Origin: UMGS1889 sp964540575 | GTDB taxonomy: Bacteria; Bacillota; Clostridia; Oscillospirales; Ruminococcaceae | Assembly (NCBI GenBank): GCA_964540575.1 | Contig: CAZINI010000001.1 | Span: 62,001-126,000, forward strand | Reading direction: 5' to 3' | DNA length: 64,000 bases | Shown: positions 6,689-13,771 of the stretch, in pieces | Layout of the letters: every line of letters starts with the position of its first letter | Numbering within the stretch: position 1 is the stretch's first letter | Notes under the pieces: model-generated | What the model saw: the letters and a program-made list of their open reading frames with translations, nothing else | Databases searched by the model: none | Told to the model about the DNA's origin: nothing | Made by a program: the position numbers and the translations under genes

Positions 6689-9037
6689 TTACAGCTTGAT
6701 GATAATCTTGCCGCCTGTGGTGGGGTTAACTTCAACGGTATCCTTGCCGAATACTGTTACCTTGAAAGGCTTGTCGGTAGCTGTGTAAGTTACCTCAACG
6801 GTGTCGCCGCTGCGGGAAGCTGTCAGATCGAATACCTTGTTTGCTTCGGTGTCATAGATAGAAGCGGAAGCAGACTTGCCGTCCTCCAGACCGTAGATAA
6901 CGAACTCGGTGTTTGTGAGATAGTCATATTCAAAATTCTTCTCGAATGCACCGTATGCGATAATGCTGTTGGGCTTTGCAAGGCAGGGGAGAGAGAAGTA
7001 GTCGTACTTTTCGTTGTAATACTTGCCGCCCTCGTAAACCTTGCCGCTGATAATGTCTGTCCACTGACCTGCGGGGAGATAATACTCAGCTGTGCCTTCC
7101 TCGTTGAAGATAGGAGCAACAAGCAGGTTGTCACCCAGCATATACTGTCTGTCAAGGAACAGGCAAGCAGGGTCGTCTGCGTAGTCGATGACCATTGCTC
7201 TCATCATAGGAACGCCGACCTCGTGTGTCTTGATAGCCTGTGACCAGATATAAGGCATCAGGCGGCCTTTGAGCTTGGTGAAGAAGCGGAGAACGTCAAC
7301 GCATTCGGTGGAACCGTCCTTGTCAAAGAGCCAGGGCACACGGTAAGAGGAGTTGCCGTGGAGTCTGGAATGTGTGGACAGCAGACCGAAAGCAGCCCAT
7401 CTCTTGTAAATGTCGGCAGTTGCGGTTGCCTCGAAGCCCGACATATCGTGGCTGAAGAAGCCGAAGCCGGACAGACAGAGGGAAAGTCCGCCTCTGAGAG
7501 TTTCTGCCATAGAGGTGTACTCTGCCGAGCAGTCGCCGCCCCAGTGTACGGGGAACTTCTGTCCGCCGACGGTTGCACTTCTTGCAAACAGGCAAGCCTT
7601 GTTCTCGCCGTAGTATTCCTTGAGAACGTTGAATACTGTCTTATTGTAGAGATATGTATAGTAGTTGTGCATTGCGATAGGATCGGAGCCATCGTAATAG
7701 GTAACGTTTGTGGGAATTCTCTCGCCGAAGTCGGTCTTGAAGCAGTCAACACCCATCTCGCAGAGTGCACGGAGCTTTGAAGCATACCACTCGCAAGCGG
7801 CGGGATTGGTGAAGTCAACGATAGCCATACCGGGCTGCCACATATCAGCCTGGAACACGCTTCCATCGGGATTTTTGATGAAATAGCCGTTCTTCTTGCC
7901 CTCGTCAAACAGCTTGGAACGCTGTGCAATATAGGGGTTTATCCATACGCATATCTCAAGACCCTTAGCCTTCAGACGCTTGAGCATTGCAGGAGGATCG
8001 GGGAACTGACGGGTATCCCACTCAAAGTTGCACCACTCGTATTCTTTCATCCAGAAGCAGTCGAAATGGAATACCTGGAGGGGAATATCTCTTTCAGCCA
8101 TACCGTCGATAAAGGAGGTAACGGTTTCCTCGTCATACTTGGTCGTGAAAGATGTAGTCAGCCACAGACCAAAGGTATATGCGGGAGGAAGTGCGGGCTT
8201 GCCTGTAAGTGTTGTATAGTTGGAGAGAACCTCTGTAAGATTTTCACCGCCGATGATGAAATATTCGAGATGCTCGCCGGGAACGGTAAAGGAAGCCTTG
8301 GAAACGGTGTCCGAAGCGATCTCAAAGGAAACCTTATCGGAGGAGTTTACAAGAATACCATAGCCTCTGGAGGAAACATAGAAGGGGATAGACTTATAGC
8401 TCTGATCGCAGCATGTACCGCCGTCAGCGTTCCAGATCTCAACGTTCTGACCGTTCTTAACGAATGTGGTGAACTTCTCGCCGAAGCCGTAGATGCACTC
8501 GCCAACGGACAGTGTAAGCTGTTCTCTCAGATATGTATTTCTTTCGTCAAGAGGATATGACCAGAAGGTATCGTCCTGATGATTTGCAAGTCTTGTGGAA
8601 ACCTTGAATTTGCTCTCGTTAATAACGGTAGTAGCTCTCCATCCGCCGCCTGTGAGCTTCTTTCCGTCGTAATAGTATGCGATATTCCAGGAATACTTAT
8701 TGATAACAAGCTTTGTTTTGCCCGATACCATTACCATATTTTCGCCGTCGTCTGTGATCTCGGGGGTGTAGCCCTGATCTTCGTCAAGCTCGAACTTGGG
8801 AGCGTTGTCCAGAGCACCCTTGTAATGGTCGATAGTTACCTTGATAACGTCCTTTGCAGTAGAAGTAAAGGTAATGTCAAGGCAGGGACCGCCGAGGGTC
8901 ATTCCTCTGTTCTGAATGTACTGAGCGGTTGCCCATACGTTGATGGAATTTTTCGTTGTCTTGATCTCATAGGGCTGTGCGGTGTAGTTTACCTCATAGC
9001 CTTTCTGATTGAGCCAGAAGCCGTCTGCAAATTTCAT
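6689..9037 (-). CDS. yicI: Alpha-xylosidase, GH31 family
   Basis: This 782-residue protein is a GH31 retaining alpha-glycosidase, closest in length and motifs to YicI-type alpha-xylosidases, which release alpha-linked xylose from xyloglucan oligosaccharides in the cytosol. The order is an N-terminal beta-sandwich, a (beta/alpha)8 barrel and C-terminal beta domains. The nucleophile is D436 in KTDFGE and the likely acid/base is D502 in HWGGD. No signal peptide is present. An ATG at 9037 with TAGGAGG 10 bp upstream is the start, although the frame is open further. A cre-like operator lies in its leader. It is transcribed alone. Alpha-glucosidase activity is the main alternative. Confidence 0.9.
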   Translation of the reverse strand: MKFADGFWLNQKGYEVNYTAQPYEIKTTKNSINVWATAQYIQNRGMTLGGPCLDITFTSTAKDVIKVTIDHYKGALDNAPKFELDEDQGYTPEITDDGENMVMVSGKTKLVINKYSWNIAYYYDGKKLTGGGWRATTVINESKFKVSTRLANHQDDTFWSYPLDERNTYLREQLTLSVGECIYGFGEKFTTFVKNGQNVEIWNADGGTCCDQSYKSIPFYVSSRGYGILVNSSDKVSFEIASDTVSKASFTVPGEHLEYFIIGGENLTEVLSNYTTLTGKPALPPAYTFGLWLTTSFTTKYDEETVTSFIDGMAERDIPLQVFHFDCFWMKEYEWCNFEWDTRQFPDPPAMLKRLKAKGLEICVWINPYIAQRSKLFDEGKKNGYFIKNPDGSVFQADMWQPGMAIVDFTNPAACEWYASKLRALCEMGVDCFKTDFGERIPTNVTYYDGSDPIAMHNYYTYLYNKTVFNVLKEYYGENKACLFARSATVGGQKFPVHWGGDCSAEYTSMAETLRGGLSLCLSGFGFFSHDMSGFEATATADIYKRWAAFGLLSTHSRLHGNSSYRVPWLFDKDGSTECVDVLRFFTKLKGRLMPYIWSQAIKTHEVGVPMMRAMVIDYADDPACLFLDRQYMLGDNLLVAPIFNEEGTAEYYLPAGQWTDIISGKVYEGGKYYNEKYDYFSLPCLAKPNSIIAYGAFEKNFEYDYLTNTEFVIYGLEDGKSASASIYDTEANKVFDLTASRSGDTVEVTYTATDKPFKVTVFGKDTVEVNPTTGGKIIIKL

Positions 9038-9065
9038 TGCGTATATCCTCCTAAATGATATATTG

Positions 9066-9079
9066 TGTAAACGATTACA
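9066..9079 (-). promoter_or_regulatory. cre-like LacI-family operator
   Basis: The 14-bp near-palindrome TGTAATCGTTTACA (minus strand) matches every fixed position of the CcpA cre consensus TGWAANCGNTNWCA. It lies between the promoter and the start codon, about 40-50 nt into the transcript, where a bound repressor would block elongation. A local LacI-type regulator could use the same site. Confidence 0.8.
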
Positions 9080-9124
9080 CTCTTCAACTTCAGCATCGGC
9101 AGATATGCCTTGCGAACTGATTAC

Positions 9125-9153
9125 ATTATATAACATATTCCAAAACATTTCAA
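9125..9153 (-). promoter_or_regulatory. Promoter of the GH31 gene
   Basis: TTGAAA (9153-9148) and TATAAT (9130-9125) on the minus strand are separated by 17 bp, placing transcription start near 9118, about 80 nt upstream of the ATG at 9037. Confidence 0.8.
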
Positions 9154-9209
9154 GGGGGTTTGCAAAATTTTATAATTTATACATAATCTTCACATCTCAT
9201 CGGGCATAG

Positions 9210-9233
9210 AAAAACCGCCTTGTTTAAGGGCGG
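9210..9233 (-). terminator. Terminator after the two small genes
   Basis: On the minus strand CCGCC (9233-9229) pairs with GGCGG (9219-9215) across a 9-nt loop and is followed by TTTTT. It sits 10 bp after the stop codon of the 9243-9413 gene, which supports that small gene being real. Confidence 0.75.
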
Positions 9234-9242
9234 AATATGTAA

Positions 9243-9413
9243 TTAATTCAAAAATTTAGTGCCTGGACGAATCAACGGTTCGTTTTCGGATTCCAGAGCT
9301 TTTTTAACAAACTCATTCCAAGTCATATTGTATTTTGTTTTGACATATTCTTCACGTTGTTCTTCGGTCATTAATTCTATAGATTCAGGACCGTCAATTG
9401 TAATCTTACTCAT
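9243..9413 (-). CDS. Small 56-residue protein
   Basis: A 56-residue acidic protein (starts MSKITIDGPESIEL, ends RPGTKFLN) that I do not recognise. The ATG overlaps the end of the upstream small gene by 8 bases, a typical translational coupling arrangement, and a terminator follows at 9210-9233. A GGGTGGGA sequence about 10 bp upstream could serve as ribosome site. AT-rich codons resemble the cassette genes at 5382-6548. Two overlapping small genes next to a repeat tract resemble toxin-antitoxin or toxin-immunity remnants, but no family can be named. Confidence 0.55.
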   Translation of the reverse strand: MSKITIDGPESIELMTEEQREEYVKTKYNMTWNEFVKKALESENEPLIRPGTKFLN

Positions 9414-9585
9414 ATTTTAATTCCCACCCTAACTCATTTGCAAATTTTTCAACAGCTCCGAGAGCACTTCCGCTGTATCCGAAAAATTGGTTCAAGCGAT
9501 CCTGATAATAATTATAATCATTTATATTGCTTAAGTCAAGTCTTTTTCTATCGTAATTCCACTCTCCACTTTTAACACTCAACAT
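9406..9585 (-). CDS. Small 59-residue protein, possibly 5'-truncated
   Basis: A 59-residue frame ending LGWELKYE whose stop overlaps the start of the 56-residue gene by 8 bases. The protein looks coding from about residue 10 (YDRKRLDL to the end). Its first ten codons lie inside the CCAC heptamer tract (9556-9583), and the ATG at 9585 has no ribosome site. I infer that this is the surviving C-terminal part of a longer gene whose front was replaced by the repeat, although a real short gene cannot be excluded. No family is recognised. Confidence 0.4.
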   Translation of the reverse strand: MLSVKSGEWNYDRKRLDLSNINDYNYYQDRLNQFFGYSGSALGAVEKFANELGWELKYE

Positions 9586-9634
9586 TCAAAAAAACGGTGC
9601 ACCATAATTCCACTTTCCACTTTCCACTCTCCAC
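9556..9634. repeat. Degenerate CCAC heptamer tract
   Basis: Seven-base units are repeated: ATTCCAC, TCTCCAC, TTTTAAC, ACTCAAC at 9556-9583 and ATTCCAC, TTTCCAC, TTTCCAC, TCTCCAC at 9607-9634, with 23 bases between. The two blocks begin with the same ATTCCAC unit. Such heptamers arise by slippage and spread by recombination. Confidence 0.8.
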
Positions 9635-9730
9635 ATTTTAAAAAAACAAGCATACAAGCCATAACCTCCGAATATACTTTATACCAAGAACAAACTGCGG
9701 ACGAATTGTCCTGCGGATAAGGAGGAAAAT

Positions 9731-11275
9731 ATGGATCTGAAAACCAACAGAGAGCTGATCTCTGCCTGTGAAACTATTTTTAACGGCGTTCAGGAGCAGT
9801 CGGCGGAGCTTGATTATACCTTGCCCGACTATTGTCCCGATATTTTCAGAATTGTAAAATGTATGGCGATACCGAGGATACTGTCTTATAGTATCAACGG
9901 TGAACGGCTTACCTACGAGCTTTCAATCTGCGTAAGGGTGCTTTATTGCAGCGAGGAAAGTGAAGCGGTGCATTCCGCCGAGCAGAAGCTTATTTACACG
10001 AAAACCGCCGATCTGGGCAGATGCCCCAAGTCACCCAAGGTCACACTGAAACCGTCTGCCGATTACATAAACTGTCGGGCGGTAAATAAGAAGCGGCTTG
10101 ACATAAGGGGAGCGGTTTCCGTAAAAATAACGGTGACGGACGAGGTCGGCTGTGAGGTCATGAGCGATATTTTCGGAATGGGAGTTCAGACGAAAAAGCT
10201 GCCTGTAACCTTTGTTTCTGATGTTATAAGAGGGTCGAAGCATATCACCGTCAGCGAGGAATACGACCTAGGCATTTCCAAGCCGCCTATCGGGGACATA
10301 CTTATGTGCGATGCCGCTGTTACGTCCACCGACTGCAAGGTCATTGCAAACAAGCTGATAGTGAAGGGCGAAGCGTCCGTTGAACTGCTTTACAGCTGTG
10401 TTAAGGACGGTCTTTGCGGGCTTGAAGCTATGCAGTTTACTCAGCCCTTTTCACAGATAATCGATATGGACGGCATTGATGAGCGTTACGACTGCGGTGC
10501 GGAGGTCACTGTTACCTGCTGTGATATGACGCCCGTCCCCGACAGTGACGGAGAACCGAAGCTTGTCAGCTGTGAGCTTGGCTTGCTTATCTGCTGTGAG
10601 GCGGTGAAAACCTCATCTGCCGAAATAGTCTGCGATGCATTTTCCACGTTATATCGGTGCGAGCCTGCCGTAACAAACGTGAAGATAACGAGTGCTCCCG
10701 TGAAATTCTGCGACAGCCTTATGGTGAAAAAATCGCTGGATTACAAAAACGGCGAGCTGACGGGCGTATGTGCGGCTTGGGGCAGACCGTCCATGACTTT
10801 GGCGAAAATTACGGAGGACGGAAAGCTGTCCGTAAGCGGCACTGTGACATTATCCGCACTTGTGACTTCATCGGACGGAAAGACGGATATTATCGAGGAG
10901 GAAGCACCCTTTGAACTTATCAAGGATATTGCGGGAATATCTCCCGACTCAGCGGCGGAAGCTTCCGCTTCGGTCATCTCCTGTTCGTTCAGTATGTCGT
11001 CATCGGGCAGCATCGAGGTCAAGGCAGAGCTGAAAATATGCGGCTGTATTTCCTCGGGAATATCCGCTGCGGCGTTGACGGACGTTTCCGTATTGGAAGA
11101 AGAACCTGCGGAGCGGGACGGCGACTATGCTTTGAAGCTCTATTTTGCGGAGGACGGCGAAGCTGTCTGGGATATTGCCAAGAGATACAAGACCTCTGTT
11201 TCTGCGGTAATGGAGGAAAACGAGCTTGAAAATGAAACGGTTCACGGCGGAATGATTCTCATTCCCATCGTCTAA
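9731..11275 (+). CDS. SPOCS (DUF3794) and LysM domain protein
   Basis: A 514-residue protein of the SPOCS/DUF3794 type, with repeated SPOCS-like domains (for example near residues 35-120 and 170-260) and a C-terminal LysM domain (from about residue 463, motif AVWDIAKRYKTS) that would bind peptidoglycan or related glycan. Relatives in Clostridia are linked to spore coat or envelope assembly. It has no signal peptide, in line with assembly from the mother-cell cytosol. AAGGAGG lies 9 bp before the ATG. It ends 16 bp before spoIVA, and this pairing recurs in spore formers. A CATACAAG sequence at 9652-9659 resembles a sigma-E -10 box, but no convincing -35 is seen. Confidence 0.85.
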   Translation: MDLKTNRELISACETIFNGVQEQSAELDYTLPDYCPDIFRIVKCMAIPRILSYSINGERLTYELSICVRVLYCSEESEAVHSAEQKLIYTKTADLGRCPKSPKVTLKPSADYINCRAVNKKRLDIRGAVSVKITVTDEVGCEVMSDIFGMGVQTKKLPVTFVSDVIRGSKHITVSEEYDLGISKPPIGDILMCDAAVTSTDCKVIANKLIVKGEASVELLYSCVKDGLCGLEAMQFTQPFSQIIDMDGIDERYDCGAEVTVTCCDMTPVPDSDGEPKLVSCELGLLICCEAVKTSSAEIVCDAFSTLYRCEPAVTNVKITSAPVKFCDSLMVKKSLDYKNGELTGVCAAWGRPSMTLAKITEDGKLSVSGTVTLSALVTSSDGKTDIIEEEAPFELIKDIAGISPDSAAEASASVISCSFSMSSSGSIEVKAELKICGCISSGISAAALTDVSVLEEEPAERDGDYALKLYFAEDGEAVWDIAKRYKTSVSAVMEENELENETVHGGMILIPIV

Positions 11276-11291
11276 AGCGGAGGTAACGGAT

Positions 11292-12770
11292 ATGAACAGC
11301 AGCGATATTTACAGGGACATTGCGGAACGCACCAAGGGTGATATTTACATTGGAGTGGTAGGTCCCGTCCGAACGGGAAAATCCAGCTTTATCAAGCGGT
11401 TTATGGAAACGCTTGTTATCCCGAACATAAAGGACGGCTATTCCAAAGAACGGGCAGTCGATGAACTGCCTCAGTCGGCGGCGGGCAAGACCATTATGAC
11501 CACCGAGCCGAAATTTATCCCCGAGGAAGCGGCTGAGATAAGCATCGGGGACAATGCAAAAATGCGGGTGCGTATGATAGACTGCGTTGGCTACATTGTT
11601 CCAAGCTCTATCGGATATATCGAAAACGAGCAGCCGAGAATGGTCATGACACCGTGGTTTGATGAGGAAGTGCCGTTCAATATGGCGGCAGAGGTGGGAA
11701 CGGCAAAGGTCATCAGGGAACATTCCACCATCGGGCTGGTGGTTACCTCCGACGGCAGTATTTCCGATATTCCAAGAAGCGAATATGAGGAATGCGAAGA
11801 GCGGGTCATAGGCGAGCTTTCCGAGATAAACAAGCCCTTTGTGGTGCTTCTGAACTGTGTTTCGCCACATTCCGAGGAAGCGTCTGCAATGGCTAAAAAT
11901 ATGGAGAAAAAGTACGGTGCAAGGGTAATTCCCGTGAACTGTCTTGACCTTAACGAGGAGGATATTACCGCTATAATCAAGGAGGTGCTTTTCTCGTTCC
12001 CCATAAAGGAGATAAACGTGAAAATGCCTAAGTGGATAACCTCGCTGCCAAAGGGTCACTGGCTGAAAAATGAGGTTTTCGGTGCGGTGAGAGAGGCAGC
12101 ATCGGGAATTCGTCAGGTGAGAGATGCTCAGAATATTTCCGAAAAGCTGAAAGATTGTGAGCACTGTGCCCATACGGAAATAATCGGCATCGACCTTGGA
12201 AAGGGCAGTGCTTCTATCTGTGCCGAACTGAAAAACGAACTGTTTTACAAGGTGCTTTCGGAGGAAACGGGCATAGCTATTTCGGAGGAAAGCGACCTGC
12301 TGCCCCTGCTTACGGAGCTTTCGGAGATACGAAAGAAATACAGCCGAATGGAGGGTGCACTCTCTCAGGTGGAGGCAACGGGCTATGGCATAGTTATGCC
12401 GTCCATTGATGAGCTGGAGCTTGAAGAGCCCGAGATAGTTAAGCAGGGCGGACGGTACGGCGTTCGGCTGCGGGCTTCCGCACCGTCTATTCACCTTATG
12501 CGGGCGAATATCGTAACGGAGGTCAGTCCTATAGTGGGTTCGGAGAAGCAGTCACAAGAGCTGGTGGAGTATCTTATGAACGAATTTGAGGAGGACCCGA
12601 AAAAGATTTGGGATTCCAATATTTTCGGAAAATCCCTTCACGAGCTTGTCAACGAGGGGCTTCACAACAAACTGTATCACCTCCCGGCGGATGCAAGACT
12701 TAAGCTTCAGGAAACCATCGAGCGTATGATAAATGAGGGCTGCGGCGGGCTTATCTGCTTTATTCTTTGA
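11292..12770 (+). CDS. spoIVA: Stage IV sporulation protein A
   Basis: SpoIVA is the ATPase that polymerises on the outer forespore membrane and forms the base layer of the spore coat. The 492-residue length matches the family. The Walker A motif GPVRTGKS is at residues 24-31, followed by the GTPase-like core (MIDCVGYIVPSSIGY) and a C-terminal region ending CGGLICFIL, as in other SpoIVA proteins. CGGAGG stands a few bases before the ATG. It follows the SPOCS/LysM gene by 16 bp and is probably co-transcribed with it under mother-cell control. The gene is intact, so the strain should keep at least part of the coat programme. Confidence 0.96.
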   Translation: MNSSDIYRDIAERTKGDIYIGVVGPVRTGKSSFIKRFMETLVIPNIKDGYSKERAVDELPQSAAGKTIMTTEPKFIPEEAAEISIGDNAKMRVRMIDCVGYIVPSSIGYIENEQPRMVMTPWFDEEVPFNMAAEVGTAKVIREHSTIGLVVTSDGSISDIPRSEYEECEERVIGELSEINKPFVVLLNCVSPHSEEASAMAKNMEKKYGARVIPVNCLDLNEEDITAIIKEVLFSFPIKEINVKMPKWITSLPKGHWLKNEVFGAVREAASGIRQVRDAQNISEKLKDCEHCAHTEIIGIDLGKGSASICAELKNELFYKVLSEETGIAISEESDLLPLLTELSEIRKKYSRMEGALSQVEATGYGIVMPSIDELELEEPEIVKQGGRYGVRLRASAPSIHLMRANIVTEVSPIVGSEKQSQELVEYLMNEFEEDPKKIWDSNIFGKSLHELVNEGLHNKLYHLPADARLKLQETIERMINEGCGGLICFIL

Positions 12771-12834
12771 TATAGTTTTTGTCGTGAAACGGCGGTGTAT
12801 TTTTGGATATGCCGTCGTTTTCAACTGTCGGTTG

Positions 12835-12856
12835 AACGATTTAACCGCAAATCGTT
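12835..12856. promoter_or_regulatory. Candidate operator overlapping the -35 box
   Basis: AACGATTT (12835-12842) and AAATCGTT (12849-12856) form a perfect 8-bp inverted repeat with a 6-bp centre. Its right end touches the TTGACA box of the downstream regulator gene. The position fits autorepression by that XRE-type protein. It could also form a hairpin in read-through RNA. Confidence 0.55.
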
Positions 12857-12885
12857 TGACATTTCGTGGAATAGTATGCTAGAAT
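12856..12885 (+). promoter_or_regulatory. Promoter of the XRE-family gene
   Basis: TTGACA (12856-12861) and TAGAAT (12880-12885) are spaced by 18 bp, about 40 bp before the ATG at 12927. Confidence 0.75.
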
Positions 12886-12926
12886 ATAAACACAAAAGCT
12901 TTTGAAATTTTTATAGGAGTGAGAAA

Positions 12927-13703
12927 ATGGAACTGTGTATCGGCGAAAATATCAGGCGTTTAAGAAAAAATATGGACATTGGTCAGGAAGCATTGGCGAA
13001 TGAGGTAGGTGTTTCCGTTCAGGCGGTGTCAAAGTGGGAAACGGGGCAGTCCGTTCCCGATGTGGGCATAATCCCCGATATTGCCGCATTTTTCGGAGTA
13101 AGCATTGACAGCTTGTTTTTCGGTGAGAGAGCGGGTATCGGAAATAAGATGCCGCTTCCCGAAGATGATGTGCTTTACATTGTTCAGGTAAGAAACGGCA
13201 GCGTTCTCGGAAAGGGCAGGTGGGACAGGGAAAAGTCCATTAAGCTGTCTTTGGAAAATGTTGAGGGAAAGCTTGATATTCAGATTTGGGGAAATGCCGA
13301 AATTGAAGGCGATGTTTCGGGAAATGTTAATTCGGGAAACAGTTTGACTTGTAAGGATGTCGGCGGTGATGTAAATGCCGGCGATGGAGTCAACTGTGGA
13401 AATATTAGCGGTGGTGTAAACGCAGGTGATGGCGTCAACTGCGGAAATATCGGCGGCGGTGTAAATGCGGGCGATACTGTCAACTGCGGAAATGTTTGCG
13501 GCGATGTAAATGCGGGCGATGATGTCAATTGCGTAAATATCGGCGGAGATGTTACCTCAAACGGAGATATTCACTGTGCCGAAATAAGCAGTGCCGACGA
13601 GATTTCCTGTGAAACGCTTTATGCAAAGGGCAGCATAAAATGCAATACTATCGAGTGCAGCGGCGACATTCATACCGAAGAAAAGCTTGACAATGTTTTC
13701 TGA
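12927..13703 (+). CDS. XRE regulator with cysteine-ladder repeat domain
   Basis: A 258-residue protein. Residues 9-63 form an XRE/Cro-type helix-turn-helix (ALANEVGVSVQAVSKWETG), and residues 80-130 form a linker with beta-rich character. Residues 132-221 hold six repeats of exactly 15 residues of the form GxVNAGDxVNCGNIx, with cysteines at 142, 157, 172, 187, 202 and 217. Further cysteines follow at 228, 239 and 244. The regular Gly/Val/Asn pattern predicts a stacked beta-solenoid, bactofilin-like in style, with a line of thiols on one face. AGGAG supports the start. It is likely monocistronic, with its own promoter and candidate operator, and a terminator follows. DNA binding is well supported. 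The role of the repeat (metal or redox sensing, oligomerisation) is inference. Confidence 0.85.
   Translation: MELCIGENIRRLRKNMDIGQEALANEVGVSVQAVSKWETGQSVPDVGIIPDIAAFFGVSIDSLFFGERAGIGNKMPLPEDDVLYIVQVRNGSVLGKGRWDREKSIKLSLENVEGKLDIQIWGNAEIEGDVSGNVNSGNSLTCKDVGGDVNAGDGVNCGNISGGVNAGDGVNCGNIGGGVNAGDTVNCGNVCGDVNAGDDVNCVNIGGDVTSNGDIHCAEISSADEISCETLYAKGSIKCNTIECSGDIHTEEKLDNVF
13365..13544 (+). repeat. 45-bp tandem coding repeat
   Basis: Four close copies of a 45-bp unit, with a more diverged copy on each side, encode the 15-residue repeats of the XRE-type protein. The copies are most alike around GTAAATGC and GTCAACTG. The unit length keeps the frame, so gain or loss of copies would lengthen or shorten the solenoid without a frameshift. 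Confidence 0.85.
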
Positions 13704-13717
13704 ATAAATCTCCAAAA

Positions 13718-13770
13718 GCAAAACCTCCGCTTCTGTCCGTTATTTCGGACGGGAGCGGAGGTTTTCTGTT
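13718..13770. terminator. Bidirectional terminator between convergent genes
   Basis: A 12-bp perfect stem (13720-13731 with 13754-13765) encloses a second small hairpin (GTCCG/CGGAC). It has a T run on the plus side and an A run before it, which gives a T run on the minus side. It separates the XRE gene from the topoisomerase A gene. Confidence 0.9.
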
Positions 13771-13771
13771 T

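Noticed and set aside
11259..12494. A 411-codon open frame antisense to spoIVA
   Set aside because: No ribosome site or promoter is seen, and the sense strand encodes an intact SpoIVA.
12788..12823. Terminator after spoIVA (ACGGC/GCCGT pairing)
   Set aside because: The stem is only 5 bp with a long loop and a short T run, which is too weak to list.
13365..13544. Regular 45-bp direct repeats resembling a CRISPR array
   Set aside because: The repeats are contiguous, without unique spacers, keep one reading frame and encode the 15-residue units of the regulator.
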